47,843 nucleotides of DNA from Dyella humicola (GTDB lineage: Bacteria > Pseudomonadota > Gammaproteobacteria > Xanthomonadales > Rhodanobacteraceae). Every line of letters begins with the position of its first letter. The first letter of the stretch is position 1. Of this stretch, positions 30,384 through 39,259 are shown piece by piece. The DNA lies in the NCBI RefSeq assembly GCF_026283945.1, contig NZ_JAPDPC010000006.1, forward strand, positions 1-47,843, read 5' to 3'. The position numbers and the translations under genes are program-made. Below the pieces are notes generated by a model. The model saw only the letters and a list, made by a program, of their open reading frames with translations, ran no database searches and was not told the origin of the DNA.

Positions 30384-32639
30384 TCAGTGCGTGGTCGAGG
30401 CCGGCGTGACCGGAGCCGGTGTTTGCGACACCGCCGCCGTCGAGCTGGTATCGAACTTGCCGCCGTACGGCAGCACCTGCGCCGCCAGCTTGGAGTCCGA
30501 CTTGATCAGGCCCACCGCGTCGAACAGGATGTGCGCGGTTTCATCCAACTGCGGATCGGCCGCCTTTTTGGCATCCGTCTCCTGCTTCAGCTCGCTCTTC
30601 AGGCTGCGCTCGTTGGCGTTGAGGCCATCGTCGAGCGATGCCTCGTCCTCAGCGGCCGTATTGCCATCGATCGCCTTGTGGCGCGCGCGGTAGTCGGCCT
30701 GGAGGGCGTCGAGATCCTTGCGCTCCTGCTCACGCTGGGCAAAGTTGAGCGAGATCGTGGTGCGGTCGCGCATCTTGCGGTACTGCGCCAGCTCGTCAAG
30801 CATCAGCTTCCAAGCGGGTGCCTGGGCCACGCGGGCGTCATGCTTGGTCTGCAGCGGGCTCAGGTAGGCCTTGAGGTCCGCCACCGGCTTGTAATCCGCC
30901 GGCGCGATCTGCGTCCACTGCAGGGCGTTGTCGTAGGTCGACTCGCCGAAATCCTTCTCGTCGCCGTTCTTCGGGAACTGGATATCCGGCGTCACGCCCT
31001 TGAGTTGGGTGGAACCACCGTTGATGCGGAAGAACTCCGCAATCGTCATCTTGAGTTCGCCGAACTGCGGCTTTTCCTGGCCCGTGCGCGTGAAGCGGTC
31101 GAGGTCGACCAGGTTCTGCACGGTGCCCTTGCCGAAGGTGGGCTGGCCGATGATCAGGCCGCGGCCGTAGTCCTGGATGGCGGCAGCGAAGATCTCCGAC
31201 GCCGAGGCCGAACCACGATTGACCAGCACCGCCAGCGGGCCGCTCCAGGACATGCCCGGATCGTCGTCACCCTGCACTTCGACCTGGCCGCGCGCATCGC
31301 GCACCTGCACCACCGGACCCTTGTCGATGAACAAGCCGGTGAGTTCGTTGGCCTCGGCCAGCGAACCACCACCGTTGTTGCGCAGGTCGACCACCACGCC
31401 TTCGACGCCGGCAGCCTTCAGCTCGCCGAGCAGCTTGGCCACGTCGCGCGTCGCGCTCTTGAAGTTCTTGTCGCCTTCACGGCGTGCACCGAAATCGGAG
31501 TAGAAGGTCGGCAGGTCGATCACGCCGATCTTGCGGCTGACGTTGCCGTCCTTGACCTCGATGATCTTCTTCTTGGCGGCCTGCTCTTCGATGCTCACCT
31601 TCTGGCGCACCAGGGTGATCAGCTCGTGCTTGCCGTCCACGCCGGAGTCAGACGGCAGGATCTCCAGCCGCACGGTGGTGTCCTTCTTGCCGCGGATGTG
31701 CTTGACCACATCGTCCAGGCGCCAGCCAATCACGTCGACCATCGGGCCACTGGTGCCTTCGCCGATCGCCACGATGCGGTCGCCCACGTGCACCTTGCCG
31801 GACTTGGACGCCGGACCGGCGGGCACGACTTCACGGATCGCCGTGTACTCGTCGCGCGCCTGCAGCACCGCGCCGATGCCTTCCAGCGACAGCTTCATGG
31901 AGATATCGAAATTCTCCGCCGCACGGGGGCCGAGGTAATCGGTGTGCGGATCGGTGGATTCGGCGTAGGCGTTCATGAAGGACTGGAACGCATCTTCACC
32001 GTCGAGCTGCTTCACGCGATCGATGTAGCCGGCATAGCGCTTGTCCAGCGTCTTGCGGATGTCATCGTCGGTCTTGCCGGCGAGCTTCAAACGCAGCCAG
32101 TCGTTCATGGTGCGCTGACGCCACAGCGTATCCAGCTCGGCCTGGTCCTTCGGCCAGTCAGCCTTCTTGCGGTCGTAGTTGTAGCTTTCGTTCGCGGTGA
32201 AATCGAAACCCTGCTTGAGCAGGCCGCGCGCGTAGGTCATGCGCTCGATCGCGCGCTGCACGTACAGGTTGAAGATCGAGAACGGACCGGACAGGTCCTG
32301 GTTCCAGATCGATCCATCCAGCTGCGTCTTCAGCGGCGCGAACTTGGCCATGTCCGCCTGGGTGAAGAACACCTTCTCGCCGTCCAGGCTATCCAGGTAG
32401 GCCTTGAAGATCTTCTGCGACATCGCCGCGTCGAGCGGCTGCGCGTCGTAGTGGAAGCGCGTAAGGAAGCGCGCCGACAACTGCGCGGCCTGCGCCTCGG
32501 TGAGCGTCGGCTTCAGCGGCAAGGTGGAGAACTTGCGCGGCGCGCTGTCGTTGGTCAGATCAGCAGCGGACTGCGCATGGACGCCGACGCCGGTGACGGC
32601 AAGGGCGAGCAACAGGGCGAGCGATGGGCGCAGTTTCAT
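30384..32639 (-). CDS. prc: Tail-specific periplasmic protease Prc/Tsp
   Basis: A 751-aa protein with a signal peptide (1-22), an N-terminal Tsp domain, a PDZ domain (about 245-330: LSLEGIGAVLQ ... GDRIVAIGEG), an S41 peptidase domain with VDLRNNGGGSL (417-427), the catalytic Ser479 in RGSASASEIF and Lys504 in TFGKGTVQ (spacing 25 as in E. coli Tsp), and the long C-terminal domain typical of Prc (~650-682 aa in E. coli). Prc trims C-termini and degrades cell-wall hydrolases and PBP3 precursor. It begins 9 nt after the lipA stop, so it is the last gene of the elongasome/lipoate gene block and may be tuned with wall synthesis. Confidence 0.92.
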   Translation of the reverse strand: MKLRPSLALLLALAVTGVGVHAQSAADLTNDSAPRKFSTLPLKPTLTEAQAAQLSARFLTRFHYDAQPLDAAMSQKIFKAYLDSLDGEKVFFTQADMAKFAPLKTQLDGSIWNQDLSGPFSIFNLYVQRAIERMTYARGLLKQGFDFTANESYNYDRKKADWPKDQAELDTLWRQRTMNDWLRLKLAGKTDDDIRKTLDKRYAGYIDRVKQLDGEDAFQSFMNAYAESTDPHTDYLGPRAAENFDISMKLSLEGIGAVLQARDEYTAIREVVPAGPASKSGKVHVGDRIVAIGEGTSGPMVDVIGWRLDDVVKHIRGKKDTTVRLEILPSDSGVDGKHELITLVRQKVSIEEQAAKKKIIEVKDGNVSRKIGVIDLPTFYSDFGARREGDKNFKSATRDVAKLLGELKAAGVEGVVVDLRNNGGGSLAEANELTGLFIDKGPVVQVRDARGQVEVQGDDDPGMSWSGPLAVLVNRGSASASEIFAAAIQDYGRGLIIGQPTFGKGTVQNLVDLDRFTRTGQEKPQFGELKMTIAEFFRINGGSTQLKGVTPDIQFPKNGDEKDFGESTYDNALQWTQIAPADYKPVADLKAYLSPLQTKHDARVAQAPAWKLMLDELAQYRKMRDRTTISLNFAQREQERKDLDALQADYRARHKAIDGNTAAEDEASLDDGLNANERSLKSELKQETDAKKAADPQLDETAHILFDAVGLIKSDSKLAAQVLPYGGKFDTSSTAAVSQTPAPVTPASTTH

Positions 32640-32648
32640 AAAGTCTCT

Positions 32649-33659
32649 TTAGGCGTGCTCAGTGACGCCCGCGGCGTGAGCCTGCAGGTCAGCGTGATAG
32701 GACGAACGCACCAGCGGGCCGGAAGCGACATGATGGAAACCCATCGCCTCACCGGCTTCGCGCAGTGCCTCGAACTCTTCCGGCGTCCAGTAACGGATCA
32801 CCGGGTGATGATGCGGCGTGGGCTGCAGATACTGCCCAATCGTGATCATCTCGACGTCATGCGCACGCAGATCGCGCATGGTTTCCAACACCTGATCCAT
32901 GGTCTCGCCCAGGCCCAGCATGATGCCGGACTTGGTCGGTACATCCGCATGCTGCGCCTTGAAGCGCTTGAGCAGGTCCAGCGACCACTGGTAATCGGCG
33001 CCCGGACGCACTTCGCGATAAAGGTGCGGCACGGTTTCGAGGTTGTGGTTGAACACGTCCGGCGGGAAGTCCTTGAGCACTTCCAGCGCGCGCTCCATAC
33101 GACCCTTGCCGCGGAAGTCGGGCGTGAGGATTTCGATGCGGATGGTCGGGCTGGCGTGGCGCACCGCGCGGATGCACGCGGCGAAATGCTCGGCGCCGCC
33201 GTCGCGCAGGTCGTCGCGATCCACCGAAGTGATCACCACGTACTTCAGGCGCATATCGCGGATGGTTTCGGCCAGGCGCGCCGGCTCCAGCGGATCGGGC
33301 GCGGCCGGACGGCCATGCGCCACATCGCAGAACGAGCAACGACGCGTGCAGACCTCACCGAGGATCATGAACGTGGCCGTGCCCTTGCTGAAGCACTCGT
33401 GGATGTTCGGGCAGCTGGCCTCTTCGCACACCGTGACCAGCGCGTTCTCGCGCAGGCGCGCCTTCAGCTGCTGCACGGCATTGCCCTGCGGCAGGCGCAC
33501 GCGGATCCAGCTCGGCTTGCGCAGCGTGGGTACAGCCGTGTCGAAGCCTGCGCGGTTAAGCGCAATCTTGTCGTTACCCAGCTGCTTATCGGCGGCAGAC
33601 GTGCCAGCGACGACGCTGATCGGAATAACCTTGGGGGAGGAAGAGGACATTTCGCTCAT
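32649..33659 (-). CDS. lipA: Lipoyl synthase
   Basis: A 336-aa radical-SAM enzyme that inserts two sulfurs into protein-bound octanoyl groups. Auxiliary cluster ligands are C78, C83 and C89 in [12 protein letters not shown]; the radical-SAM motif CTRRCSFC gives C104, C108 and C111. The C-terminal RSSYHA motif supplies the Ser ligand. The start at 33659 is chosen for family length; further upstream the frame runs into lipB. It follows lipB by 10 nt, so the two are translated from one transcript. Confidence 0.96.
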   Translation of the reverse strand: MSEMSSSSPKVIPISVVAGTSAADKQLGNDKIALNRAGFDTAVPTLRKPSWIRVRLPQGNAVQQLKARLRENALVTVCEEASCPNIHECFSKGTATFMILGEVCTRRCSFCDVAHGRPAAPDPLEPARLAETIRDMRLKYVVITSVDRDDLRDGGAEHFAACIRAVRHASPTIRIEILTPDFRGKGRMERALEVLKDFPPDVFNHNLETVPHLYREVRPGADYQWSLDLLKRFKAQHADVPTKSGIMLGLGETMDQVLETMRDLRAHDVEMITIGQYLQPTPHHHPVIRYWTPEEFEALREAGEAMGFHHVASGPLVRSSYHADLQAHAAGVTEHA

Positions 33660-33669
33660 GTAGGCAAGC

Positions 33670-34338
33670 TCAGACCGCTGCACGAGCGGGGAGTTCAGGG
33701 AGAACGGGAGCAGCTTGTTCAGCGTCGAATCCGAACTGGCGGCAGAACTCTTCCACCAGCGCGTCTTCGACGTCGGCCAGGCGCGACGGACCACCCAAGT
33801 CTAGCACCTGGGTAACGGCCAAACCCTTGTAACCGCAAGGGTTGATGCGGTGGTAGGGCTCCAGGTCCATGGATACATTGAAGGCCAGGCCGTGGAAGCT
33901 GCAGCCGCGCCGCACGCGCAGGCCCAGAGCGGCGACCTTGGCGCCGGCCACGTAGACACCGGGCGCGCCTTCCAGCCGTTCAGCGCCGATATTCCAATGC
34001 GCCAGCGTATCGATGATGGACTGCTCGAGCTTGTTGACCAGCTCGCGCACGCTGACGCCGGCGCGGCGCAGGTCAATCAGTGGATAACCCACGATCTGGC
34101 CCGGCCCGTGATAGGTCACCTGGCCGCCACGATCCACCTGCACGACCGGGATATCGCCCGGCGCCAGCACGTGTTCGGCCTTGCCGGCCTGGCCCTGGGT
34201 GAACACCGGGTCATGTTCGAGCAGCCACAGCTCGTCGGGCGTGTCGGGCCCCCGGTTATTGGTGAAGTGGCTCATCGCCTCCCACGTCGCCGCGTAGGGC
34301 TGACGACCGAGACGACGAACTTTGAGCGGCAGGGACAT
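33670..34338 (-). CDS. lipB: Octanoyl-[ACP]:protein N-octanoyltransferase
   Basis: A 222-aa enzyme that transfers octanoate from acyl carrier protein to apo lipoyl domains. Recognised by [27 protein letters not shown] (70-81), [10 protein letters not shown] with the catalytic Lys134, SFHGLAFN and INPCGY with the catalytic Cys168. The product is the substrate of LipA encoded just downstream. About 170 bp separate it from ybeD, the largest gap in the block, so a local promoter for lipB-lipA-prc is possible. Confidence 0.95.
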   Translation of the reverse strand: MSLPLKVRRLGRQPYAATWEAMSHFTNNRGPDTPDELWLLEHDPVFTQGQAGKAEHVLAPGDIPVVQVDRGGQVTYHGPGQIVGYPLIDLRRAGVSVRELVNKLEQSIIDTLAHWNIGAERLEGAPGVYVAGAKVAALGLRVRRGCSFHGLAFNVSMDLEPYHRINPCGYKGLAVTQVLDLGGPSRLADVEDALVEEFCRQFGFDAEQAAPVLPELPARAAV

Positions 34339-34508
34339 GGGGGACCTGGTGCGGCGAAAGACCTTGGGGAAGGTGCGGCCGGTTGACGAGAAGCCAAGAG
34401 GGGGACGCGGCGCGGGGGCGCGAAGACTGGCTGTGCGCTATCCCAAGGGCTGCGGGTGGCCGAGACGTCTTCGTTTGACGCCCCCACTACCCGCCCCCAT
34501 GCCTGCTC

Positions 34509-34799
34509 TTACAGCGTGTAACGGATATCCGGATCGGCCCGCAGCGCGGCATGCGCCGCGTCGTACTGCTCGCGCGTGTCGCAGCGGAAGCTCACCGTGA
34601 CCGACAGGAAGTTGCCCTCCCGCGATGGGCGCTGCTTCACCGTCTCATGCAGCACGTGCAAGCCGATGCCTTCCAGGATCTGCGGCACGCGGGCCTGCAG
34701 CTCCGCGCTGGCATTGCCCATGGCCGTGATTTCGAACTCGCCCGGAAACTGGAAACCCTGGCCATCCTGGCGGGCCTCGATCGATTCGATATCGCGCAT
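34509..34799 (-). CDS. ybeD: DUF493 (YbeD) family protein
   Basis: A 96-aa ferredoxin-fold protein (FEITAMGNASAELQARVPQIL ... SREGNFLSVTVSFRCDTREQYDAAHAAL), widely found between dac and lip genes. It is thought to be a small regulatory ACT-like domain, and no reaction is established. The start at the second Met (34799) is chosen because GGAGG lies 8 nt before it; the in-frame GTG three bases earlier is too close. It begins 14 nt after dacC ends. Confidence 0.92.
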   Translation of the reverse strand: MRDIESIEARQDGQGFQFPGEFEITAMGNASAELQARVPQILEGIGLHVLHETVKQRPSREGNFLSVTVSFRCDTREQYDAAHAALRADPDIRYTL

Positions 34800-34813
34800 C
34801 ACCGTAGCCTCCG

Positions 34814-36043
34814 TTACTTGGTCTCAGGCTTTTTGTCGCTGTGGAACCACAACATCATGCTGTCCCACAGGCGGGCGAAGAAACCGCCCTGCGGGGCATC
34901 GGCCAGGGCGATCAGCGGCACGTTCTGCACCGCCTGGCCGTCCAGCGTCAGACGCAACGTACCCACCTGCTGGCCCTTGGTGAACGGGGCGATCAGCGTG
35001 GCCGGAATATCCATGGTGGCCTTGAGCTTGTCGTAGTCGCCGCGCTTGACCGTGATCAGCACGTTGTCGGCCACACCCAGCGGCAATGCGTTGGACTGGC
35101 CCTTCCACAGACGCGGCGTGGCCAGCGGCTTGCTGGCGTCGTACAGCTTGTGGGTTTCGTAGAAGCGGAAGCCGTAGTTCATCAGCGCGAGGGCGGAGTC
35201 GGCGCGAGCCTTCTCGTTGCTGGCGCCCATCACGATCGCGATCATGCGCGAATCGCCCTGCTTGGCCGAAGCGGCCAGGCAGTAGCCGGCAGCGGCGGTA
35301 TGACCGGTCTTGATGCCGTCGACGGTCTGGTCACGCCACAGCAGCAGGTTGCGGTTGTGCTGCTTGATGCCGTTCCACTCGAAATCCTTGACCGCCGAGA
35401 TCGCGTAGTCCTCGGGGAAATCGTGGATCAGCGCGCGCGAGAGGATCGCGATGTCGCGAGCGGTGGTGTAGTGGTTGGCGATCGGGTAACCCGACGCATT
35501 CTGGAAGTTGGAGTTCACCATGCCCAGCTGCTTGGCATAGGCATTCATCAGGTTGGCGAACGCGGGCTCCGAGCCGGCGGTGTGCTCGGCCAGCGCGATG
35601 GCGGCGTCGTTACCCGACTGGATGATCATGCCGTACAGCAGGTCCTTCAGCGGCACCTGGCTGTCGAGCTTGAGGAAGCTGGTGGAGCCGTCGGTGGCCG
35701 CGCCACCGCCACGCCAGGCGTTTTCGCTGATGGTGACCGGATCCGCCATGTGGATCTTGCCATTGGCGATTTCCGCCGACACCACGTAGTCGGTCATCAC
35801 CTTGGTGATCGAGGCCGGCTCCAGGCGCACGTCCGGGTCCTTGGACGCCAGCACCTGGCCGGTGGCGTAATCCATCAGTACCCAGCTCTTGCCGTCCACG
35901 TCCGGCGGCGGCGGCACCGGCGCTTCCGGCACCACCGGGCGCGGCACCGGCGCGGGTTTGGGCGGGGTCTGTTGGGCGAAGGCGGTACCGACAACCAGGG
36001 CGGCGACGGCAAACGAGGTCAGGGTACGGCGAATCAGGCTCAT
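34814..36043 (-). CDS. dacC: D-alanyl-D-alanine carboxypeptidase (PBP5/6 type)
   Basis: A 409-aa low-molecular-mass penicillin-binding protein with a signal peptide (1-23) and a Pro-rich linker (26-48). Active-site motifs are SITK (Ser78-Lys81), SGN (143-145) and KTG (245-247), followed by the C-terminal beta domain and an amphipathic tail (FFARLWDSMMLWFHS) for peripheral membrane attachment. It trims the terminal D-Ala of muropeptides in the periplasm. The choice between DacA and DacC is not resolvable here. It lies between rlpA and ybeD in the usual order. Confidence 0.92.
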   Translation of the reverse strand: MSLIRRTLTSFAVAALVVGTAFAQQTPPKPAPVPRPVVPEAPVPPPPDVDGKSWVLMDYATGQVLASKDPDVRLEPASITKVMTDYVVSAEIANGKIHMADPVTISENAWRGGGAATDGSTSFLKLDSQVPLKDLLYGMIIQSGNDAAIALAEHTAGSEPAFANLMNAYAKQLGMVNSNFQNASGYPIANHYTTARDIAILSRALIHDFPEDYAISAVKDFEWNGIKQHNRNLLLWRDQTVDGIKTGHTAAAGYCLAASAKQGDSRMIAIVMGASNEKARADSALALMNYGFRFYETHKLYDASKPLATPRLWKGQSNALPLGVADNVLITVKRGDYDKLKATMDIPATLIAPFTKGQQVGTLRLTLDGQAVQNVPLIALADAPQGGFFARLWDSMMLWFHSDKKPETK

Positions 36044-36111
36044 CGTTCAGTTCAATCCAAGTGCTATATGGCAGCGGCTGAGACGCCGCAAACAATCAAA
36101 AATTCAATGCG

Positions 36112-37041
36112 TCAGTCTACCGCGACCTGCGGCCTGGGCAGACCCATGCCCTCGATGCGTGAGGTCACATCATCGGCCTGGTCCACGCTGGCAATCGGTC
36201 CCACCCGCACGCGACGGATGCTGCGACCGTTGATTTGGGCATCCACGACCTGTACCGGCGCAAAATTGGCCACACGCAACTGCTGCGCCACGCGCTCGGC
36301 GTTAGTCACATCGGAGAATGCACCCACTTGCAGGTAAATGCCTGGCCCCGGGCTGGCAGGCTTGGGCGCAGGCGGTGGCGGCGGCAGCGCCTGCGCCGTG
36401 AGCGGCTGCGCGGGATCGATCGCGCGCACTTCCACCAGGCCGGTGCCCTTGGGCCACACGCCGATCTTCACGGCGGCGGCAAACGACAGGTCGATCAGGC
36501 GGTTTTCGTGGAACGGGCCGCGATCGTTGATGCGCACGATCACGCTCTTGCCGTTTTCCAGATTGGTCACGCGCGCGTAGCTTGGCAGCGGCAAGGTCTT
36601 GTGCGCGGCGGTGAACTGGTACATGTCGTAGTCCTCAAGGCTAGAGGTCTTGTAGCCGTGGAACTTGTTGCCGTAGAACGACGCAATGCCGCGCTCCACG
36701 TAGCCGCCGGGGCCAGGCAGCACCTGATAGGTCTGGCCCAGCACGGTGTACGGCGTCTTGTTTCCGTACAGGGCGCGCGGCTCGACCTTGGGCACCGGCT
36801 CGGGCAATTTGCTGACATCGGGCGGCGGGCCATCCGGCACGCTGTCGCTGCCGTCACGATAGCGGCTGCTCTGCGGACGGCTGGTGTCGTCCTGGAAGCC
36901 GCCGCTCGACACGCCGCCTCCCGACGACGACGCGCCACGCGCGTGCGATCCACCCGAACTCGCCGGGGGGCGGGTTTTGCTCCCACTGCAGCCGGCCAGC
37001 AGAACGATCAGTAGAAGTAGCAGCGCATGCCGCCACCTCAT
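36112..37041 (-). CDS. rlpA: RlpA septal ring lytic transglycosylase lipoprotein
   Basis: A 309-aa lipoprotein (lipobox LLAGC, Cys18) with a Ser/Gly-rich linker, a double-psi beta-barrel RlpA domain (about 115-205: GIASFYGNKFHGYKTSS ... VIVRINDRGPFHENRLIDLSFAAA) and a C-terminal SPOR domain (about 235-305) that binds denuded peptidoglycan at the septum. Its start overlaps the mltB stop by four bases (ATGA), so translation is coupled. In Pseudomonas RlpA cleaves naked glycan strands. Confidence 0.93.
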   Translation of the reverse strand: MRWRHALLLLLIVLLAGCSGSKTRPPASSGGSHARGASSSGGGVSSGGFQDDTSRPQSSRYRDGSDSVPDGPPPDVSKLPEPVPKVEPRALYGNKTPYTVLGQTYQVLPGPGGYVERGIASFYGNKFHGYKTSSLEDYDMYQFTAAHKTLPLPSYARVTNLENGKSVIVRINDRGPFHENRLIDLSFAAAVKIGVWPKGTGLVEVRAIDPAQPLTAQALPPPPPAPKPASPGPGIYLQVGAFSDVTNAERVAQQLRVANFAPVQVVDAQINGRSIRRVRVGPIASVDQADDVTSRIEGMGLPRPQVAVD

Positions 37042-38051
37042 GGGCGGGCATCCGCCATGCGCACGCCCTCGGCGATCTCCTGTGCCAGCTCATGCACGGC
37101 CAGCGCGTACAACGGACTGCGGTTGTACTTGGTGATCACATAGAAATTCTGGAAGGTGAACCAGTACTCCATGCCATTGGCGCCTTCCAGCGATTGCAGG
37201 CTGGTCGGTGCGCCAGGATTGAGCGACTGCGAGGGTGCGTAACCCCAAGCTTCAAGCTGCTCCAGCGGCCACTGCGGCGAGGAGTCGCCCACTGTGATCG
37301 GCCGCGCGGCCGCATCGGCCTGGGCCGGCAAGGCCACCGGGCCACCGGTCTGCCACCCGTGCTTGGCGAAGTAGTTAGCCACGCTGGCAAAGATGTCGGG
37401 CAACGAATTCTTCAGGTCGATATGGCCGTCGCCATCGGCATCCACGCCGAAGTCGCGGATGCTGGACGGCATGAACTGGCCCCAGCCCTGCGCACCGGCA
37501 TACGAGCCGGTCAAGCTGTCGATGGGGCCGCCAAGCTGGCTGTCCGGCAGTTCGAGCAAGGTCTTCAGCTGGTCGCGGAAGAACGTGGCGCGTGGCGGGT
37601 AATACAGGCCCAGCGTCACCAGTGCATCGAGCACCTTGTACTTGCCGGTGTTGCGACCATACGAGGTTTCCACACCGATGATCGCCACGATGTATTCGGC
37701 CGGCACGCCGTACTTCTTGGCGGTGCGCTCGAGCAGGTCGCGATGTTCACGATAGAACGCCACGCCGTCGTTGATGCGCTTGTCGGTGAGGAAGATCGGC
37801 CGGTATTCCTTCCACGGCTTGCCTTCCGCGGGGCGGCTGATCGCATCGAGGATGCTTTGCTGCTTCTGCGCGCGATCCAGCAGCGCGTTCAGCGCCTTGG
37901 GACTCTTGCCGGTGTCCTTGGACACTTCGCTTACCAGTTGCGCCTGACCCGGGTGGATCTGCGCGCGAACCGGCATGCATACAGCGACGAGTAACAGGCC
38001 CAGCGAGGCAACGAGGCGACGAGTCGGGAGCGACGCGGGAATCGAGGGCAT
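37038..38051 (-). CDS. mltB: Lytic murein transglycosylase B
   Basis: A 337-aa MltB-type enzyme with a signal peptide (1-30, no lipobox, so soluble periplasmic form) and a lysozyme-like domain: YIVAIIGVETSYGRNTG with catalytic Glu128, DALVTLGLYYPPRATFFRDQL, AGAQGWGQFMPSSI, and ASVANYFAKHGWQTGG. It cuts the glycan backbone leaving 1,6-anhydro ends. It lies between rodA and rlpA, with a four-base overlap to rlpA. Confidence 0.93.
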   Translation of the reverse strand: MPSIPASLPTRRLVASLGLLLVAVCMPVRAQIHPGQAQLVSEVSKDTGKSPKALNALLDRAQKQQSILDAISRPAEGKPWKEYRPIFLTDKRINDGVAFYREHRDLLERTAKKYGVPAEYIVAIIGVETSYGRNTGKYKVLDALVTLGLYYPPRATFFRDQLKTLLELPDSQLGGPIDSLTGSYAGAQGWGQFMPSSIRDFGVDADGDGHIDLKNSLPDIFASVANYFAKHGWQTGGPVALPAQADAAARPITVGDSSPQWPLEQLEAWGYAPSQSLNPGAPTSLQSLEGANGMEYWFTFQNFYVITKYNRSPLYALAVHELAQEIAEGVRMADARP

Positions 38052-38140
38052 GAAGGACTTCGCTGTCGTGAACGGCTTCGCGCAAAGCCTAGCACGCGAA
38101 CGGCCTCAAACCAGGCATAAGCAGCGCTTTTTTGCGGCGA

Positions 38141-39259
38141 TCAGTCGTGCATCTTGCGATTGGCGAAGATCGACATCACCACGCCGAAGCCGGTCAGCAA
38201 CGAGACCGCCGAGGTGCCGCCATAACTCACCAGCGGCATCGGCACGCCCACCACCGGCAGCATGCCGGCGACCATGCCGCCATTGACGAACACATAGACG
38301 AAAAAGCTCATGCCGATGGCACCGGCAAGCAGGCGCGAATAGGTGTCGCGCGCTTCCATCGCAATCCACAGGCAGCGGCCGATGATGAAGGCGTACAACA
38401 GCATGAGGCCGATCACGCCGACCAGGCCGAACTCTTCGGAGAACACCGCGAAGATGAAGTCGGTGGTGTGTTCGGGCAGGAAGTCCAGGCGCGACTGCGT
38501 ACTGTGCTGCCAGCCCTTGCCGAACACGCCGCCCGAGCCGACCGCGATCTGCGATTGGATGATGTGCCAGCCATTGCCCAGCGGGTCGGATTCCGGATCC
38601 AGCAAGGTGCGCACGCGGTTGCGCTGGTATTCGTGCAGGAAATGCCAGGCCACCGGGACCATGCCACCCACCGCAGCGAGCAGGCTACCGATCTTCCACC
38701 ACGCCATGCCGGAGAGGAACAACGCGAACGCGCCGGCCGCCGACACCAGCAAGGCCGTGCCCAGGTCAGGCTGTTCCGCGATCAGGCCGGCAGGAATGGC
38801 GATCAGGATGCCGACCACGATGATGTCTTTCCAACGCGGTGGCAGCTGGCGGGAATGCAGATACCAGGCCACCATCATCGGCATGGTGAGCTTGAGCAGC
38901 TCGGACGGCTGGAACGACATCACGCCCAGATCGAGCCATCGCTTGGAGCCGCTGCGCACCTGGCCCAGCGCCGCCACCACCAGCAGCAAAGCGACGCTGG
39001 CCGCATAGAGCCATGGCGTCCAGCTGCGCAGCACGGTTGGCGGGATACGCGAGATCAACACGACGAGCAGGCCACCCATCACAAAGCGCGCGGCCTGACC
39101 GGTGACCATGGTCATGCTGCCGCCACTGGCGCTGTACAAGGTCATCAGGCCGACGATGGCAAGCACGAACAAGCCGAAAGCCAGCGGCAGGTCGATGCGC
39201 GGACGCGTCATCATGCGGCGCAGGAAGCGCACCAGGCGTGCCTGAAGAGCGTCGATCAT
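38141..39259 (-). CDS. rodA: Rod shape-determining glycosyltransferase RodA
   Basis: A 372-aa SEDS-family polytopic membrane protein that polymerises lipid II with PBP2. About ten hydrophobic helices are visible. Family landmarks are RWLDLGVMSFQPSELLKL, EQPDLGTALLV, the loop with LLDPESDPLGNGWHIIQSQIAVGSGG and the PLVSYGGTSAV segment. It overlaps mrdA by four bases (ATGA at 39256-39259), matching the obligate RodA-PBP2 pairing. Confidence 0.95.
   Translation of the reverse strand: MIDALQARLVRFLRRMMTRPRIDLPLAFGLFVLAIVGLMTLYSASGGSMTMVTGQAARFVMGGLLVVLISRIPPTVLRSWTPWLYAASVALLLVVAALGQVRSGSKRWLDLGVMSFQPSELLKLTMPMMVAWYLHSRQLPPRWKDIIVVGILIAIPAGLIAEQPDLGTALLVSAAGAFALFLSGMAWWKIGSLLAAVGGMVPVAWHFLHEYQRNRVRTLLDPESDPLGNGWHIIQSQIAVGSGGVFGKGWQHSTQSRLDFLPEHTTDFIFAVFSEEFGLVGVIGLMLLYAFIIGRCLWIAMEARDTYSRLLAGAIGMSFFVYVFVNGGMVAGMLPVVGVPMPLVSYGGTSAVSLLTGFGVVMSIFANRKMHD

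Noticed and set aside
30330-33815. A 1161-codon open frame on the plus strand
   Set aside because: Antisense to prc and lipA. Its composition (His/Arg/Leu-rich) and lack of any motif mark it as a GC-driven shadow.
34841-36337. A 498-codon plus-strand frame opposite dacC and part of rlpA
   Set aside because: dacC on the minus strand has SxxK, SxN and KTG motifs; the plus-strand product has none.
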